64,000 nt of DNA, from contig NC_056762.1 of the NCBI RefSeq assembly GCF_018687715.1, forward strand, positions 29,190,864 to 29,254,863. The letters run 5' to 3'. Under the pieces are notes generated by a model that was not told where the DNA came from, searched no databases, and saw only the letters and a list, made by a program, of their open reading frames with translations. Position numbers and translations under genes: made by a program. Shown piece after piece: positions 11,822-23,487 of the stretch (position 1 is the stretch's first letter; every line of letters starts with the position of its first letter). This stretch comes from Carya illinoinensis. Taxonomy: Eukaryota; Streptophyta; Magnoliopsida; Fagales; Juglandaceae.

Positions 11822-12130
11822 CACTACAAGAAATTTAATTTTTAGGGACGAAATTTCTTAGGGACGAAATTAATTTCGTCCCTAAAAGTACTTTTCTGAG
11901 ACGAAATTTTAATTTCGTCTCAAAACATGGAAAACCTTATAAATCCATTCGAACTAAAACAAATTAGTTCGAACTTGAGATTCTGAGACGAATTAGGTCA
12001 TCTCCAAAAATCTATACCGTTCGAACTAATTAAATTTAATTTGAACAGAAAATTAATTAATTCGAATGCAATATTATTTGTTCGAATTAGTATTAACGTG
12101 TTCGAACGGTATTATTTGATTGAAAAGATA
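11822..12130. repeat. 5' terminal and subterminal region of the CACTA element
   Basis: After the terminal repeat come palindromic AATTTCGTCC/GGGACGAAAT motifs and several direct and inverted GTTCGAA motifs. The same motif types appear at the other end (22320-22890). These are the probable transposase-binding arrays. Confidence 0.75.
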
Positions 12131-12491
12131 TATTGTTAAAATTGTAAGAATACATATTTTTTCTATTAATTTTTTTATCATTTCCAAAGTAAATAAAAAG
12201 TTCTATATATTATATATTATGATTTACAATGAATTAAAATATTTACAAATTCATAAATAATTAATTTTATGTAATTAATTTAAAAATATTTTAGTTAACT
12301 AAATATTAATTTAAAGATAGTGTCATTTTTTCAATTATCTTGAACACTAAGTATAATGAGAAGCAATGTGTTATTAACAATAAAGAGGCTAGCAAACACT
12401 AAAAATAAAAACTATACTGCATTAATTACATTCCAAAATGAGTTAGACGTTCTATACAACATAAAAAAGTAAAAAAAATTACTAACAATAT

Positions 12492-13643
12492 TTATTTATT
12501 ATATAAATCAAAATCCTCCTGTAAAGTTTGCAAGCATCCTTCTAGGTCCTTAAGCTTCTCCATCATGGGCTGAATGAAGTCCCTCAATAAAATGTCGCGG
12601 TGGTCCGCCAATATAGCTCGTACCTCATCTGGAGTAGCCCCAGCAGGGTGTCTCTCAATAGGGGCAGCAGCAGTAGAAGCTGGATCAGTAGGCGGAGGCT
12701 GATCCTGTAGGACTGGATGAGTCTTCGACAAGTGACCCTTGCTCTTACTGAATGTGATCTTGTTAACGGGCCCCATCTGTGGCGACCTCCGCTCAGTCAA
12801 AGTCACTGTAACCCCTGAATGGAGTAAGAGGTTAGATATCAAAAGCGCAAATGGTAGACTACCTCCACCCGAATAGCGTGACTCTGTGCGAATGCGGAGG
12901 AAGAAATATAATGTCAGATCAATCGGCTCCCCCCGTGCTAACCGTAACAAAAATCTGGCCCGCTCAATCCCGAAATCAGTCTTGTGTTTTTTCGGATCAA
13001 TGTTATACCCAACAATCAAATTAAGCATTCTGAAAAATGCTATACAGTCGGCCTGTCGAATCACTTTACTGCCATCATATGGAGGAGCCTCAGGGTCTCG
13101 CACTAGGTTACGAACCTGATCGTCTGTGAGACCATCATCAGGTACCTCATCACCGCTCTCGCTATCATCCGAGCTAGCATCTAGCTCTGCGGTCTGTACA
13201 TCCGGCACTGGCGATGAGGATGCGACTGTTGTGTCCTCTCCAGATGGTGCAGTCGCTGATCTCGCTGCTGCTGCTGCAGGATAGGCACCGGGCTCTCGCC
13301 GCAAATCTAGAAACTCAGCAATAACGTGGGGAGAGAATATAATACTCACTCCCTGGACCACTAAGTTATAGCATAGAGCATCACCAGGCTGCTCACCCAT
13401 GGCACGGTAAAACTCACCGACCATCTCAGGATATGCTGTGCCCCTCTGTTGACAGATCGGGGTCCATCCACGATCGGTGATGATGTCATGTATACTCCGT
13501 CCCTCCCAAGTGAGGTCACGGAAGTCACCTAGAATGATCTCCCGCTCAACTAGTATAGGCCTGACGGCCGGCTGAGAAGGAGATGCGGAGGTACTTTCTA
13601 CTGTCTGGGGTCTGGAACGTTTTCTTCCGCTGCTGCTTGCCAT
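12492..13643 (-). CDS. Accessory ORF of the CACTA element, putative plant transposon protein domain
   Basis: A continuous 383-codon minus-strand frame starts at the ATG at 13643. The N-terminus is basic (RKRSRP) and Ser-rich. The middle, about residues 45-120, has the pattern VEREIILGDF ... GEFYRAM ... VQGVSIIFSP, which I place in the putative plant transposon protein family (Pfam Transposase_32, recalled). An acidic low-complexity linker follows (about 125-185), then a second conserved block and a coiled-coil-like C-terminus. It lies inside the CACTA element, antisense to the transposase genes. A related ORF occurs in the LTR element at 49271-50362. Its role is unknown. It is uninterrupted while the TNP2 gene beside it is broken. 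Confidence 0.7.
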   Translation of the reverse strand: MASSSGRKRSRPQTVESTSASPSQPAVRPILVEREIILGDFRDLTWEGRSIHDIITDRGWTPICQQRGTAYPEMVGEFYRAMGEQPGDALCYNLVVQGVSIIFSPHVIAEFLDLRREPGAYPAAAAARSATAPSGEDTTVASSSPVPDVQTAELDASSDDSESGDEVPDDGLTDDQVRNLVRDPEAPPYDGSKVIRQADCIAFFRMLNLIVGYNIDPKKHKTDFGIERARFLLRLARGEPIDLTLYFFLRIRTESRYSGGGSLPFALLISNLLLHSGVTVTLTERRSPQMGPVNKITFSKSKGHLSKTHPVLQDQPPPTDPASTAAAPIERHPAGATPDEVRAILADHRDILLRDFIQPMMEKLKDLEGCLQTLQEDFDLYNK

Positions 13644-13744
13644 TAGTATACTGTTGATGTATAAAAGATATATGTGATCTAATTAAATTGAATTAGAGGA
13701 ATGATGATGTTGTGCTATCATGGTTGACAACTGCTGACAACTGC

Positions 13745-13980
13745 TTATTCGAATGGCCTTTAATTCCATTCGAATTAAATTATATTCATTCGAATGAAAT
13801 TAAAGGCCATTCGAATGAACATAAAATTAATTCGAATGACCTCAAATAACTCCATTCGAATGAGCCTAAAATCCATTCGAATAAAATTATATCCCATTCG
13901 AATAAACATAAATTTAATTCGAATGGACTTGACTTCAATTCGAATGGAATTTATATTCATTCGAATGGACCTGAGCCAAA
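13745..13980. repeat. Array of ATTCGAATG palindromic repeats inside the CACTA element
   Basis: About a dozen copies of an ATTCGAATG core occur every 15-25 bp, in both orientations because the core is palindromic. The array lies directly upstream (in transcript sense) of the antisense ORF starting at 13643. Short frames of about 70-100 codons on both strands here only translate the repeat. It may be a binding array for an element-encoded protein. Confidence 0.8.
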
Positions 13981-16900
13981 CAGACATGGCTGAGTCGACT
14001 CAGAACCGAACCAACACATTCATTTTTATGAAGGAATCCAATATTTTAATCGGTAGAAATGATTTAGGAGTAAATCCCTATCATTTCTACCGATTATAGT
14101 TGTGTCATTTGCCCCCAAAACAACAAAATGGGGCCGGATTGATTCAAAATCCGACCCCCCCCCAAAACTAACTAAAAAACTAATAAAAATAAAGCACATT
14201 TAACCCATACCTCTTGTTCTAGGAGATTTGAGGAGTTGGTCAAAGTTGGTGGCGGCGTTGTGGCTGCTAACGGCGGAGGAATCGAAGAGTTCGAATGAGA
14301 GGAGGCACGAAATGAACGGAGAAGAAACTGGTTCGCGGCTTAAATATCGCGATTTCGTTCGAATGGAAGTATAATTAGTTCGAATTAAAAGGGTATAAGT
14401 TCGAATTAGAAGGGTATAAGTTCGAATGAATTATATAATAGTTCATAAAAATATATATATATAAGTACAAGAGGTAAAACAATTGAGAAGTATTAGTAAT
14501 AATAGTATATAATACAAAGTATACTAGTACTAATAAAAAATTTAGTTCCAAGTATATATAATAATATATATTAGATAATTATATATCGATAGTATAGAGT
14601 TTTATACTAGTTACTTATATATATTGTAAGTATCTAGTATATATATATATATATGTAATAGTATATATATTATGGATTAGATGAGTATAAAATAGTATTG
14701 TCTAAAGCATTGCATTATAAAGTAAATATAGTAAGTATATAGTAAAACATTGCATTAATTATATGTATAAAAAACATATTTCTAATATATTTAGTTTGTA
14801 TATTAATAATAAACCAAGTACTTGGACTATATTATAAAGTATTACAATATTATTAGTTTTCATATTTTGATGGTATCTATACTTTAATATCACTTAGTAT
14901 TATACTATTAGTGATACTTAGTATTATACTTATAGTGATACTAACTTATAAGTATAACACTATTAGTGATTGTAAATAAAATATTATACTATTTTAAATA
15001 CATAATATTATAGATTGATAAGAAACTTAGTATTATGATATTAGTGACACTTAGTATTATATAGTCTATATAATTTTTACATATACACATAATAATATTG
15101 GGTGTATTATGTGTATAGTTATATATTTATCTAATTATCTGTTCGAACTAATATAATGTTAGTTCGAATAGAGATAATTCATGTTCGAACGAATTTTTTT
15201 TGTTTGGAGGGAAAATTCGCGCCAAGTTATCAGTATATGCTGGAGAATATTCCTTTTTCTGTTCGAACTGGAAAAATATTAATTCGAACGGGAAAAATTA
15301 GCGGTATTTTGGATTTTCGCGTTCGAACTGATTAAAATTTAGTTCGAACTGAAATGCACATATTATTAATCCGATCCTTTCACTTCATTTTCACTCGGAT
15401 TGAAGATTGAGAAAAGGAGAGAGAGCGTGGCAGAGGCTATGAGAGAGTGTTGTGGAGAGAGAGAGCTTGAAAGCGTTGAGAGAGAAGAGATTCTTGAGAG
15501 AGAAAGGAGAAGGACAAGAGGTAAGTTGTGTTTTTTTGTATTTTTCATTCCTATTTTCGTTTATAAATATCTATAGAGTTTTTGCATTTATTTGTTGGGA
15601 TAGAACAACAGTTTAATGTGTTTTATATATATATAGGTATTGTGGGTTGACTAAAGTTTGAATTGCTAGTACAAGAGGTAAGTTTTATTAGTTTTCTAAG
15701 TTGTTTAATAATCATATTTAGAGATATTTATATAGTTTTGAGTTTGTTGTATTGAAATATGGCATCATGAATGCAGAAATTGTGTTTTGTTTCTCAGTTT
15801 TGTGCTATGTTTCGTGACTGGTTTCTGGGTTGGTTTAATTCGAACGCTCTGAATACCGTTCGAATTAATTTTTATTTGTTCAAACAAAATATAACTCGAC
15901 CAGCGTTCCATTCGAACTTATAGAGTGTTTGTTCGAACAGTATCACAGAATTAAATACTTATTATTTGCAGTACACTAATTAAATAGCTTAATACTCCAA
16001 ATATAATAATAAGATATTTAATTAAAAAATTATAATGGAATATGTGAAGATATTTAAGTACTCAAGTAATAAGATGATTAATACATAATTAAATAATTAA
16101 TTATATCTAAGTACACTAATTAAATAGCTTAATACTCCAAATATAATAATAAGATATTTAATTAAAAAATTATAATTAAATATGTGAAGATATTTAAGTA
16201 CTCAAGTAATAAGATGATTAATACATAATATATAATTAATTATATCTAAGTACACTAATTAAATAGCTTAATACTCCAAATATAATAATAAGATATTTAA
16301 TTAAAAAATTATAATTAAATATGTGAAGATATTTAAGTACTCAAGTAATAAGATGATTAATACATAATGTATAATTAATTATATCTAAGTACACTAATTA
16401 AATAGCTTAATACTCCAAATATAATAATAAGATATTTATGGCAAAAATTATAATTAAATATTTGAACATAAGTAAGTACTCAAGTATTAAATATTTCAAA
16501 ATCTTTAATGGCCCATCATGTATACTTGTAATGTAATGTTCCCATGTATTTGTGATGTATGCTTGTTATGTTTACTACTGAGTGTTTGGATTTTGTAGTT
16601 ATTTTACATGCAGTTAAACCTTAGACCCGTTCGAGAGTTGTGGCCAAATATTCTCTTAATTGGGTATAACTCTTGAATTGTCCAAAGTGGACAGTTTGGG
16701 ATTCTATCATCTATATGGCATATATACTTAGTTATAACTCCTGTGTTAGTCAATTTAAATTTTGGTTTAGCATTTTTCTACATTCTTCGAGTATGTAGTT
16801 CATAAGTTTCTAGGCTCATGAATAGGGTCGACGGCTTATCGTGACTAGCATACTTGGAGAATTGTAGGGAAATGCTGCCGAAATTTTTACTAACATACGA

Positions 16901-17047
16901 GTTTTAGACTGAGTATATATGCGATATAGATGATAGTCTCTCGAATGGGATAGGACCAACTACCTTAAAAGTACAGGGTAATTAAACACATGTATTGTAA
17001 TAGTTGAATGATAGTGTTTATCCCATGATTGTGGTTTTCCTTTATAG
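13981..17047. other. Non-coding interior of the CACTA element upstream of TNP2
   Basis: AT-rich DNA holds scattered GTTCGAA motifs (14360-14430, 15140-15340, 15840-15930), a purine-rich block at 15410-15520 and the tandem repeat at 15971-16490. A 60-codon minus-strand frame in the purine block is compositional. No convincing gene is seen before the TNP2 ATG at 17048. Confidence 0.6.
15971..16490. repeat. About 139-bp tandem repeat, nearly four copies
   Basis: Units beginning GTACACTAATTAAATAGC start at 15971, 16111, 16250 and 16389. The period is about 139-140 bp and the first three units are nearly identical. The last is truncated and diverged after about 16440. The repeat is AT-rich and non-coding, inside the CACTA element. 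Confidence 0.88.
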
Positions 17048-20000
17048 ATGGATAAAAGTTGGATGTTGTTGGGAGATAGACTTGGTTGAGACTATAAGCA
17101 ATATGCACAAGGGGTGAAGTCTTTCTTAGAATTTGCTTGTGGGGGTGTTGATAGTCGAGGATTTATAAGATGCCCATGTAAGAAGTGCAAAAACCTTAGT
17201 TCTTATAATATGACGGCTGTGGAGGATCATTTATTCGTAAATGGAATTGATGGTAAATATTCACATTGGGTTTTACATGGAGAACCATTTTCCCAAGGAG
17301 TTAGATTTGGCAGTCACACCAACCAGATGGATGAATGTAACGAGATCGACACGGAGGACATAAATGTTGATATTTCTGATGATGGTTATGATAATGGAGA
17401 AGATATGACTGAAATGTTAGGAGATCTTGGCGCAGGCATATTTGGTGCCAAGGTTGGAGAAGGAACATCTACCCAGTCATTTGGGGGAAATGAAGACTTT
17501 GGATCATTGTGGGAGGATGCACAACGAGAATTGTACGAAGGGTGCACCCGTCATAGCAAGTTGTCATTCACTGTCAGGTTGCTCCATATAAAGTCTATTT
17601 GTCGTATTTCTGCAAAGGCTATCGATATGCTGCTTGAATTATTTAAAGAGGCTCTGCCAGAGGATAACGTAGTACCTCGAAATTTTTATGAAGCGAGGGT
17701 TAGGATTTGATTATAATATCATCCATGCATGTAAGAATGATTGTGTTCTCTTTTGGAAGCAATATGCAGAATGTGAATCATGTCCGGTGTGTCTTGAGTC
17801 AAGATGGACATCAGATAAGCGTAATGTACCCCAGAAAGTGCTAAGAAATTTTCCGCTTATTCCTCGACTTCAAAAATTATTTACTTCCCGGATGACTGCG
17901 AAAAATATGACTTGGCATCACACAGAAAGAGTTCAAAATGATCAATTTCTCACTCATCCTGCAGATTCCTTACAATGGAAGAAATTTGATGACGAGTATC
18001 CATGGTTTGCTAAAGAACCTCGCAATGTACGTCTTGGTTTAGCAACTGATGGGTTTAATCCATTTGGCAACATGAGCACTTCTCATAGCACTTGGCCTGT
18101 CATAGTAATGCCTTATAATTTGCCACCATGGAAGTGTATGAAGGATCCTTATTTTATGATGACTCTATTGATTCCAGGGCCAAGGTCACCAGGAAATGAA
18201 ATAGATGTATATTTGCAGCCAATGATGGAAGAGTTGAAAGAGTTGTGGGTACAGGGTGTCAATACATATGATGTGGCCGCAAGGGGTGAATTCAAAATGC
18301 ATGCTGCAGTACTTTGGACAATTAATGATTTTCCGGCATACGGGAACTTGTCTGGGTGGAGCACAAAGGGAAAAATGGCTTGTCCTGTTTGTAACAAAGA
18401 TACACAGTCTCAGTGGTTAGAGAATGGCCGGAAATTATGTTTCATGGGACACCGTCGATATCTACCTCATGATCATAGATGGCGAAACAATAGGGTAATG
18501 TTTGATGGAACGGTTGATCGTAGGTCATCACCGCCAGAATATTCTAGCAGTGATATTCTCACTCAATTGGCAGATGTCCCAGACAACAGATTTGGAAAGA
18601 ATGCAAGATGCCGAAAGAGGAAAAGACAAGCAGTGGAATTGAATTGGACCAAAAAAAGTATTTTTTTTTAGTTGCCATACTGGTCTACCTTAACACTGCG
18701 TCACAATCTAGACGTAATGCACATTGAAAAAAATATATGTGAGAATATTTTGGGTACCCTGATGTCAATACAAGGAAAAACAAAAGATACAGTCAACTCT
18801 CGTAAAGATTTGAAAGAGTTGGGAATCAAATCAGAGTTGCATTTGCAAGATACTGGGTCATCAGCTTATATGCCCATTGGATGGTATACACTTTCAAGTG
18901 ATGAGAGAAAGAAATTCTGTGATTGGTTTATGACAATCAAATTACCCGATGGTTATGCTTCGAACATGTCAAGATGTGTCCGACCTCATGATTGGAAGAT
19001 AACTGGCCTAAAAAGTCACGACTGCCATATATTTTTACAGCGATTGTTGCCAGTTGGTGTGCGCGGAAAGCTTACTCCAGATGTTCGTACAACTATCACA
19101 GAATTAGGGCAATTTTTCAGAAATATTTGCAGTAAAACGTTGAAAGTTGATGCCTTATTAAAAATGGAAGCTGACATTGCATTGATATTGTGTAAATTAG
19201 AGAATTTGTACCTGCCTTCATTCTTTGATGTAATGGTTCATTTGGCTGTGCATCTCCCTCATGAGGCTTTAGTTGCTGGCCCCGTTCAGTATAGATGGAT
19301 GTATCCTATTGAACGGTTTTTGGGAAAACTTAAGCGATCTGTGGGGAATAAGGCTCGTCCGGAAGGATCGATCGCAGAGTCATATATTCATAATGAGTGG
19401 CATACATTTTGTTCAATGTATTTTCGTGGGGTTGATACTAGATTTACGAGACCGGATCGAAATTATGAAGGTGGACAAATGGGAGTTTCGTCAGCATTTA
19501 CCGTGTTTTCCCAGAAAGTACGACCTATAGGTGCACAAGGGCGCTATGACCTATGTGGGCGAGAGTTTGAAAGAGCTCGATGGTATGTCTTAAATAATTG
19601 TGAAGAGATTGAACAGTATTTGAGGTTCGTGATGATCATCTAATTTGGTAGTAGTATTAAGTGCATTTCTAATAATATAGTATATATTGATACAAATTAA
19701 TAACTCACATTAACATATGCAGCGAATATATACAACTACTTCGCACGAATGGTGTGACTGACGTAGAAAAGACGCATGAAGAAGAATTTGCCTCATGGTT
19801 TGAACATACGGTATTATTCGGGAAAAAATTATGCTTAAAAGTATTTTAAACTTTATTTAATTTGTAGGTGTCATCATATTTATATATGATATTGATATAA
19901 GTAGAATAAAATTTATTTATGTAGGTTGCATCGAAATATAATGAACATTCAGGTGTAATCTCACCAGAAGTATATGCTTTGGCATGTGGTCCGTCTAAGC

Positions 20001-20583
20001 GGGCTATCCAATATTCAGGATGTTTGGTGCGTGGATATAGATTTCACACAGCAAACAGAGAACGATATAGGAAAACTCAAAATTGTGGGGTTGTTGTCGA
20101 AGGAAGCCATGGGGATGAATGGTCTGGTTATTTAAATGTAATTGGTAGGATGTCTCGAATCCTAGATTGGGAGTGCGTAAGGATGAATATTTTGTAAGTG
20201 TCAATACATCTCGCAAATGGTATGAGAACGACCCATTTGTTCTCGCATGCCAAGCAAATCAAGTTTTTTATTTAGATGATCCGGAGTTCGGAAATCCATA
20301 GAGAATAGTCGAGAAATTTGCGCCAAGAAATGTGTATGATTATATTCCAGAGGTAGACAAACCACATGAAGAAGTTGATAGTCCAGACCATGAAGAAGCA
20401 TATCAAGAAAATGAATCAGGCATCAATCTATTTGTTGATCTAAGCCATTATGACATGGTCCCATTGCGCAGAGAAGATGTTCAACCCGAAGTAATTGAAG
20501 GTGACATGTCGGAAGAACATGAATCAACTGAAGTGTCTACTGAGGATGAGAGCGATTGGTCCAGCAATACTGATACCGAATGA
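17048..20583 (+). pseudogene. CACTA TNP2-type transposase, decayed
   Basis: This would be the catalytic transposase that cuts the CACTA ends. The ATG at 17048 opens the usual MDKSWM start. The N-terminal zinc-binding region (CPCKKCK) is at about 17173-17190. The Tnp2 domain spans about 17715-18600, with blocks such as GLATDGFNPF and GPRSPGNEIDVYLQP. DUF4218 covers about 19040-19420, and a DUF4216-like part lies at 19924-20180. Probable introns are 19625-19722 and 19811-19923. Lesions: TGA at 17087, a frameshift near 17695, TAG at 18669 after a T-run, and more stops and a shift at 20195-20300. The domain order is intact, so decay is recent in structure. Confidence 0.9.
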
Positions 20584-20674
20584 TTTTCAAACAGATATGC
20601 GTGTAGGTAAAATTCTTATAAAAATATTTCATGTATTTTGTTCGAATAATAATTAATTATAATTTCAAACAGAT

Positions 20675-22195
20675 ATGCCTCCTAAACGCAAAAGAACACG
20701 TGAGCCATCCCCACCACTTAGCAAATCCCCGTGTGCTTCACCTGCCAACAATGGTGGGCCACCGTCACCAGAACCAGAACATGGTATTTTTTCAATGTAT
20801 ATCTTTCAAATAAGATTAATTTAATTAAAATATATTCTAAGCCATTTGTATATATAGCTGTTGTAAACCAGCGCCGAGTTAGAGGCATTACGAGGGGTGT
20901 CTGCATAGAAAAAGTAAGGAAAGTGGGTAAAATTAAAATTGATATATCTGATGATCACACCGGTGGCTCTGGGGAATCGGCAGCTTGGCTTGCTTCTTAT
21001 GTTGGTACACTTACTCGCACGTATGCACCGATGGCTACATCATCCTGGGCTAAAGTTCTCCAAGATGTGAAAGACCACATCAAAAATCGTTGTCTGGTAA
21101 TAAGTTACTTTGTATAACATTTTTATTTAAATGCGAATGTTTGAAATTATACTAATTGTTTATAATTCTTTGAAGGACGAGTTTGAATTAAATTTTGGTC
21201 GACGGGAGGATCGACTAACGATTGAAGAACTCATGTCGAATGCATTTCGGAGGTAAAAAGGTCGATGCCATGCACACTACCAGAAGTTCAGTACTACGAC
21301 AGAGGCGCGTCAAAATCCATTCCAAGCAATGCCACCAAACGAATGGGAGAAAGTTTGTGATCTGTTTGAAGATCCTGCTTATCAGGTAATTTCGCTACTA
21401 TCTTTTTTTTTAATAATATATAATAGATGTATTAAATAAAAATTATAATTCTTTTTTTTAGAAACGGAGTACAGTGAACAAAACAAATAGATCAAATTTA
21501 ACGATACACCATCACGCGGGTTCTCGATCTTTTCATCGCTTGTCAAAAAAAAATGGTTAGTTCTTATTGTCTCCAATAAATCTTAATATATACACTTTTT
21601 TCGTATAAATTATGATATTAATTTTCATTTTGCAGCAAGAAGAAAATCCTACTGATTATGATCTGACCCAATTGTATGCTAAAGCACATAAAAATCGTGA
21701 TGGTGTTTGGAGCAATCCTAAGGCAGAGGCAAATTATGTAAGTTTAAGTTTATTTAATTTCATTGTCTAAATATATTTTTGTTACATATACTAATTTTAA
21801 TGTTTTTCTTTTTCCAGGACAAGATGATATCTCTTAAAGACACTGTTGCGGATCAATCTGATGAATCATCTGTCAACGATGCTCAAATCTTTTCTCAAGT
21901 TCTTGGATCACGTTCTGGATATTTGAGGGGCTTAGGACGTTGCGTGAAGTCATCCTCAACATCTTCATCATCATCTAAAGCCAGATCGAATGACGACAAC
22001 ACTAAAAAATTAGAGGAAGCTGCACTTGAAATAGAACGATTGAGATCGAAGGAAAAAGAGTTGTTGACCCGATTAGATCAAGCAGCAGATTTAGAAGCAA
22101 GATTAGAAGAGAGGCTACAATTAAATAACCAAAAAATGTTTGAACAATTTCAATTAATGATGTCCCAAAACCCTATACCACCACCACAATCATAA
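20675..22195 (+). pseudogene. CACTA TNPA-like protein (Transposase_24 type), nearly intact
   Basis: A six-exon gene starts MPPKRKRTRE at 20675. Exons are about 20675-20783, 20858-21096, 21177-21385, 21462-21550, 21636-21737 and 21818-22195, all with GT-AG borders. The central part has the plant Transposase_24 signature around NKTNRSNLTIHHHAGSRSF, followed by DLTQLYAKAH. The C-terminus is a charged coiled coil (about 21990-22160). Proteins of this kind bind subterminal repeats and assist excision. One in-frame TAA at about 21256 interrupts exon 3. Otherwise the gene reads cleanly, so an alternative splice pattern avoiding the stop is possible. Confidence 0.75.
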
Positions 22196-22900
22196 TTCAT
22201 TTGTTTTTTTTTAATAGCTTTTAATATTTACGATGTTTGTAAACATTTGAACAATCGATGTATATAGATTACAATTTGTATTAGTATCAATTTCATTTTG
22301 TTTGATCAATGCCGTTTGAATGGTAAATTACCATTTCTGCATACATTCGAACAAAAACATATCCATTCGAACCAATAAATTCTCATTCAAACAAAAATAT
22401 ACCCATTCGAACTTACCGGGAAATACAATCCTTGCGTTCATTCGAACAAATAAATACTCATCCGAATAAATTCATTTCTAAAAGTCCGTTCGAGCAGAAG
22501 ATTTCTGTAAATAGATTATTTGTTCGAACAGTTAATATTTTTCTTCGAACTAAAGTCGCTTACGAACTTTTTTGTTCGAACGGACTTGGTCAGATATGGT
22601 TATTGGTTCGAATTAACATTTCATGTTGTTCGAACAAAAATATTCCCGTTCGAACTTGATTCTGAGACGACATTTTTTTGTCTCAAAAAAAATTTCCCGT
22701 TCGAACGATTTCGACCGGTTCCGCCCAATTTCGTCCCTAAAAATACTTTTCGGAGATTTTCGTCTCTAAAAACTTTCTGAGACAGCCTTTTTGAGACAAA
22801 ATAGAGACGAAATTTTTTTATCTTCCAAAACTTTTAGGGACGAAATTTCTATTTTTTGAGACAAAATTTTTTGTCTCAAAAAATTATATCTCTTGTAGTG
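22196..22900. repeat. 3' subterminal and terminal region of the CACTA element
   Basis: About fifteen CATTCGAAC/GTTCGAAC motifs lie between 22320 and 22705, followed by GAGACGAAATTTT/AATTTCGTC repeats up to the terminal repeat ending at 22900. Composition and motifs mirror the left end. Confidence 0.78.
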
Positions 22901-22903
22901 ACA

Positions 22904-23487
22904 TATCATCAGGATGTACTCCAAATATCATATTTTAAAGAGAAGAATGAACTTTTCTTTTCAAGAAATCGAAACTCGCTTTCAATGAATGTTAATTAAC
23001 AATGCACTAAAGGGCAGCATTATTTATCTGCAACTTGACCCTATTTAGATTCAAAAACTGAATACTGTTTAAAAAAAAAAAAAAGTAAAACTTATTATTA
23101 AAAAATTATTACTTTATATGAATCTAAGATTTATCTATTTTTTTAAAAAAATTATACGAAACTTACATATCTTTAGATTATAAATATCATTTATTAAAAA
23201 ATTATTATTTTCAATAAAATCTACATTTTAAAAATAAAATAAAAATTACCTAAACAAAACTCGACTATCTCGAGTAGTTAGCGTTACTTTGTTATAAAAA
23301 TATGCAGCAAATTAATACCGAGTCCAAACCTACCAATCCCGGCCGCAGCATGCAGTACAAGAAGTCAACAGCATTAATGCTTACTTCACCTATCAAAGAA
23401 TAAAACGCCCGCAGCTGGACGTACGTACAGAAGAAAACAAACTCCAGATTACAAACTGAATTCAAGGCAAAAACGACTCAGATCATC
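22904..23487 (+). promoter_or_regulatory. Upstream region of the BAHD gene
   Basis: About 580 bp separate the CACTA element from the BAHD start codon. It is AT-rich up to about 23280. A TATA-like TATAAAAA is at 23293-23300, about 190 bp before the ATG, and an AC/GT run (CGTACGTAC) lies near 23420. No other gene is visible. The CACTA insertion may have cut off more distant promoter elements. Confidence 0.4.

Larger units (their letters stand above)
11822..22900. mobile_element. CACTA (En/Spm) DNA transposon, about 11.1 kb
   Basis: Terminal inverted repeats begin CACTACAAGA at 11822 and end TCTTGTAGTG at 22900. The 3-bp TSD ACA lies at 11819-11821 and 22901-22903. Subterminal DNA at both ends is rich in GTTCGAA and TTTCGTCCC-type repeats, as expected for transposase binding in this superfamily. 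Inside are a TNP2-type transposase gene (17048-20583), a TNPA-like gene (20675-22195) and an antisense accessory ORF (12492-13643). The ends look complete, but the TNP2 gene carries stops and a frameshift, so this copy needs help from another element to move. Confidence 0.95.

Noticed and set aside
13775..14099. Overlapping frames of 70 and 101 codons on opposite strands
   Set aside because: Both translate the ATTCGAATG repeat into a periodic peptide. No start context or domain.
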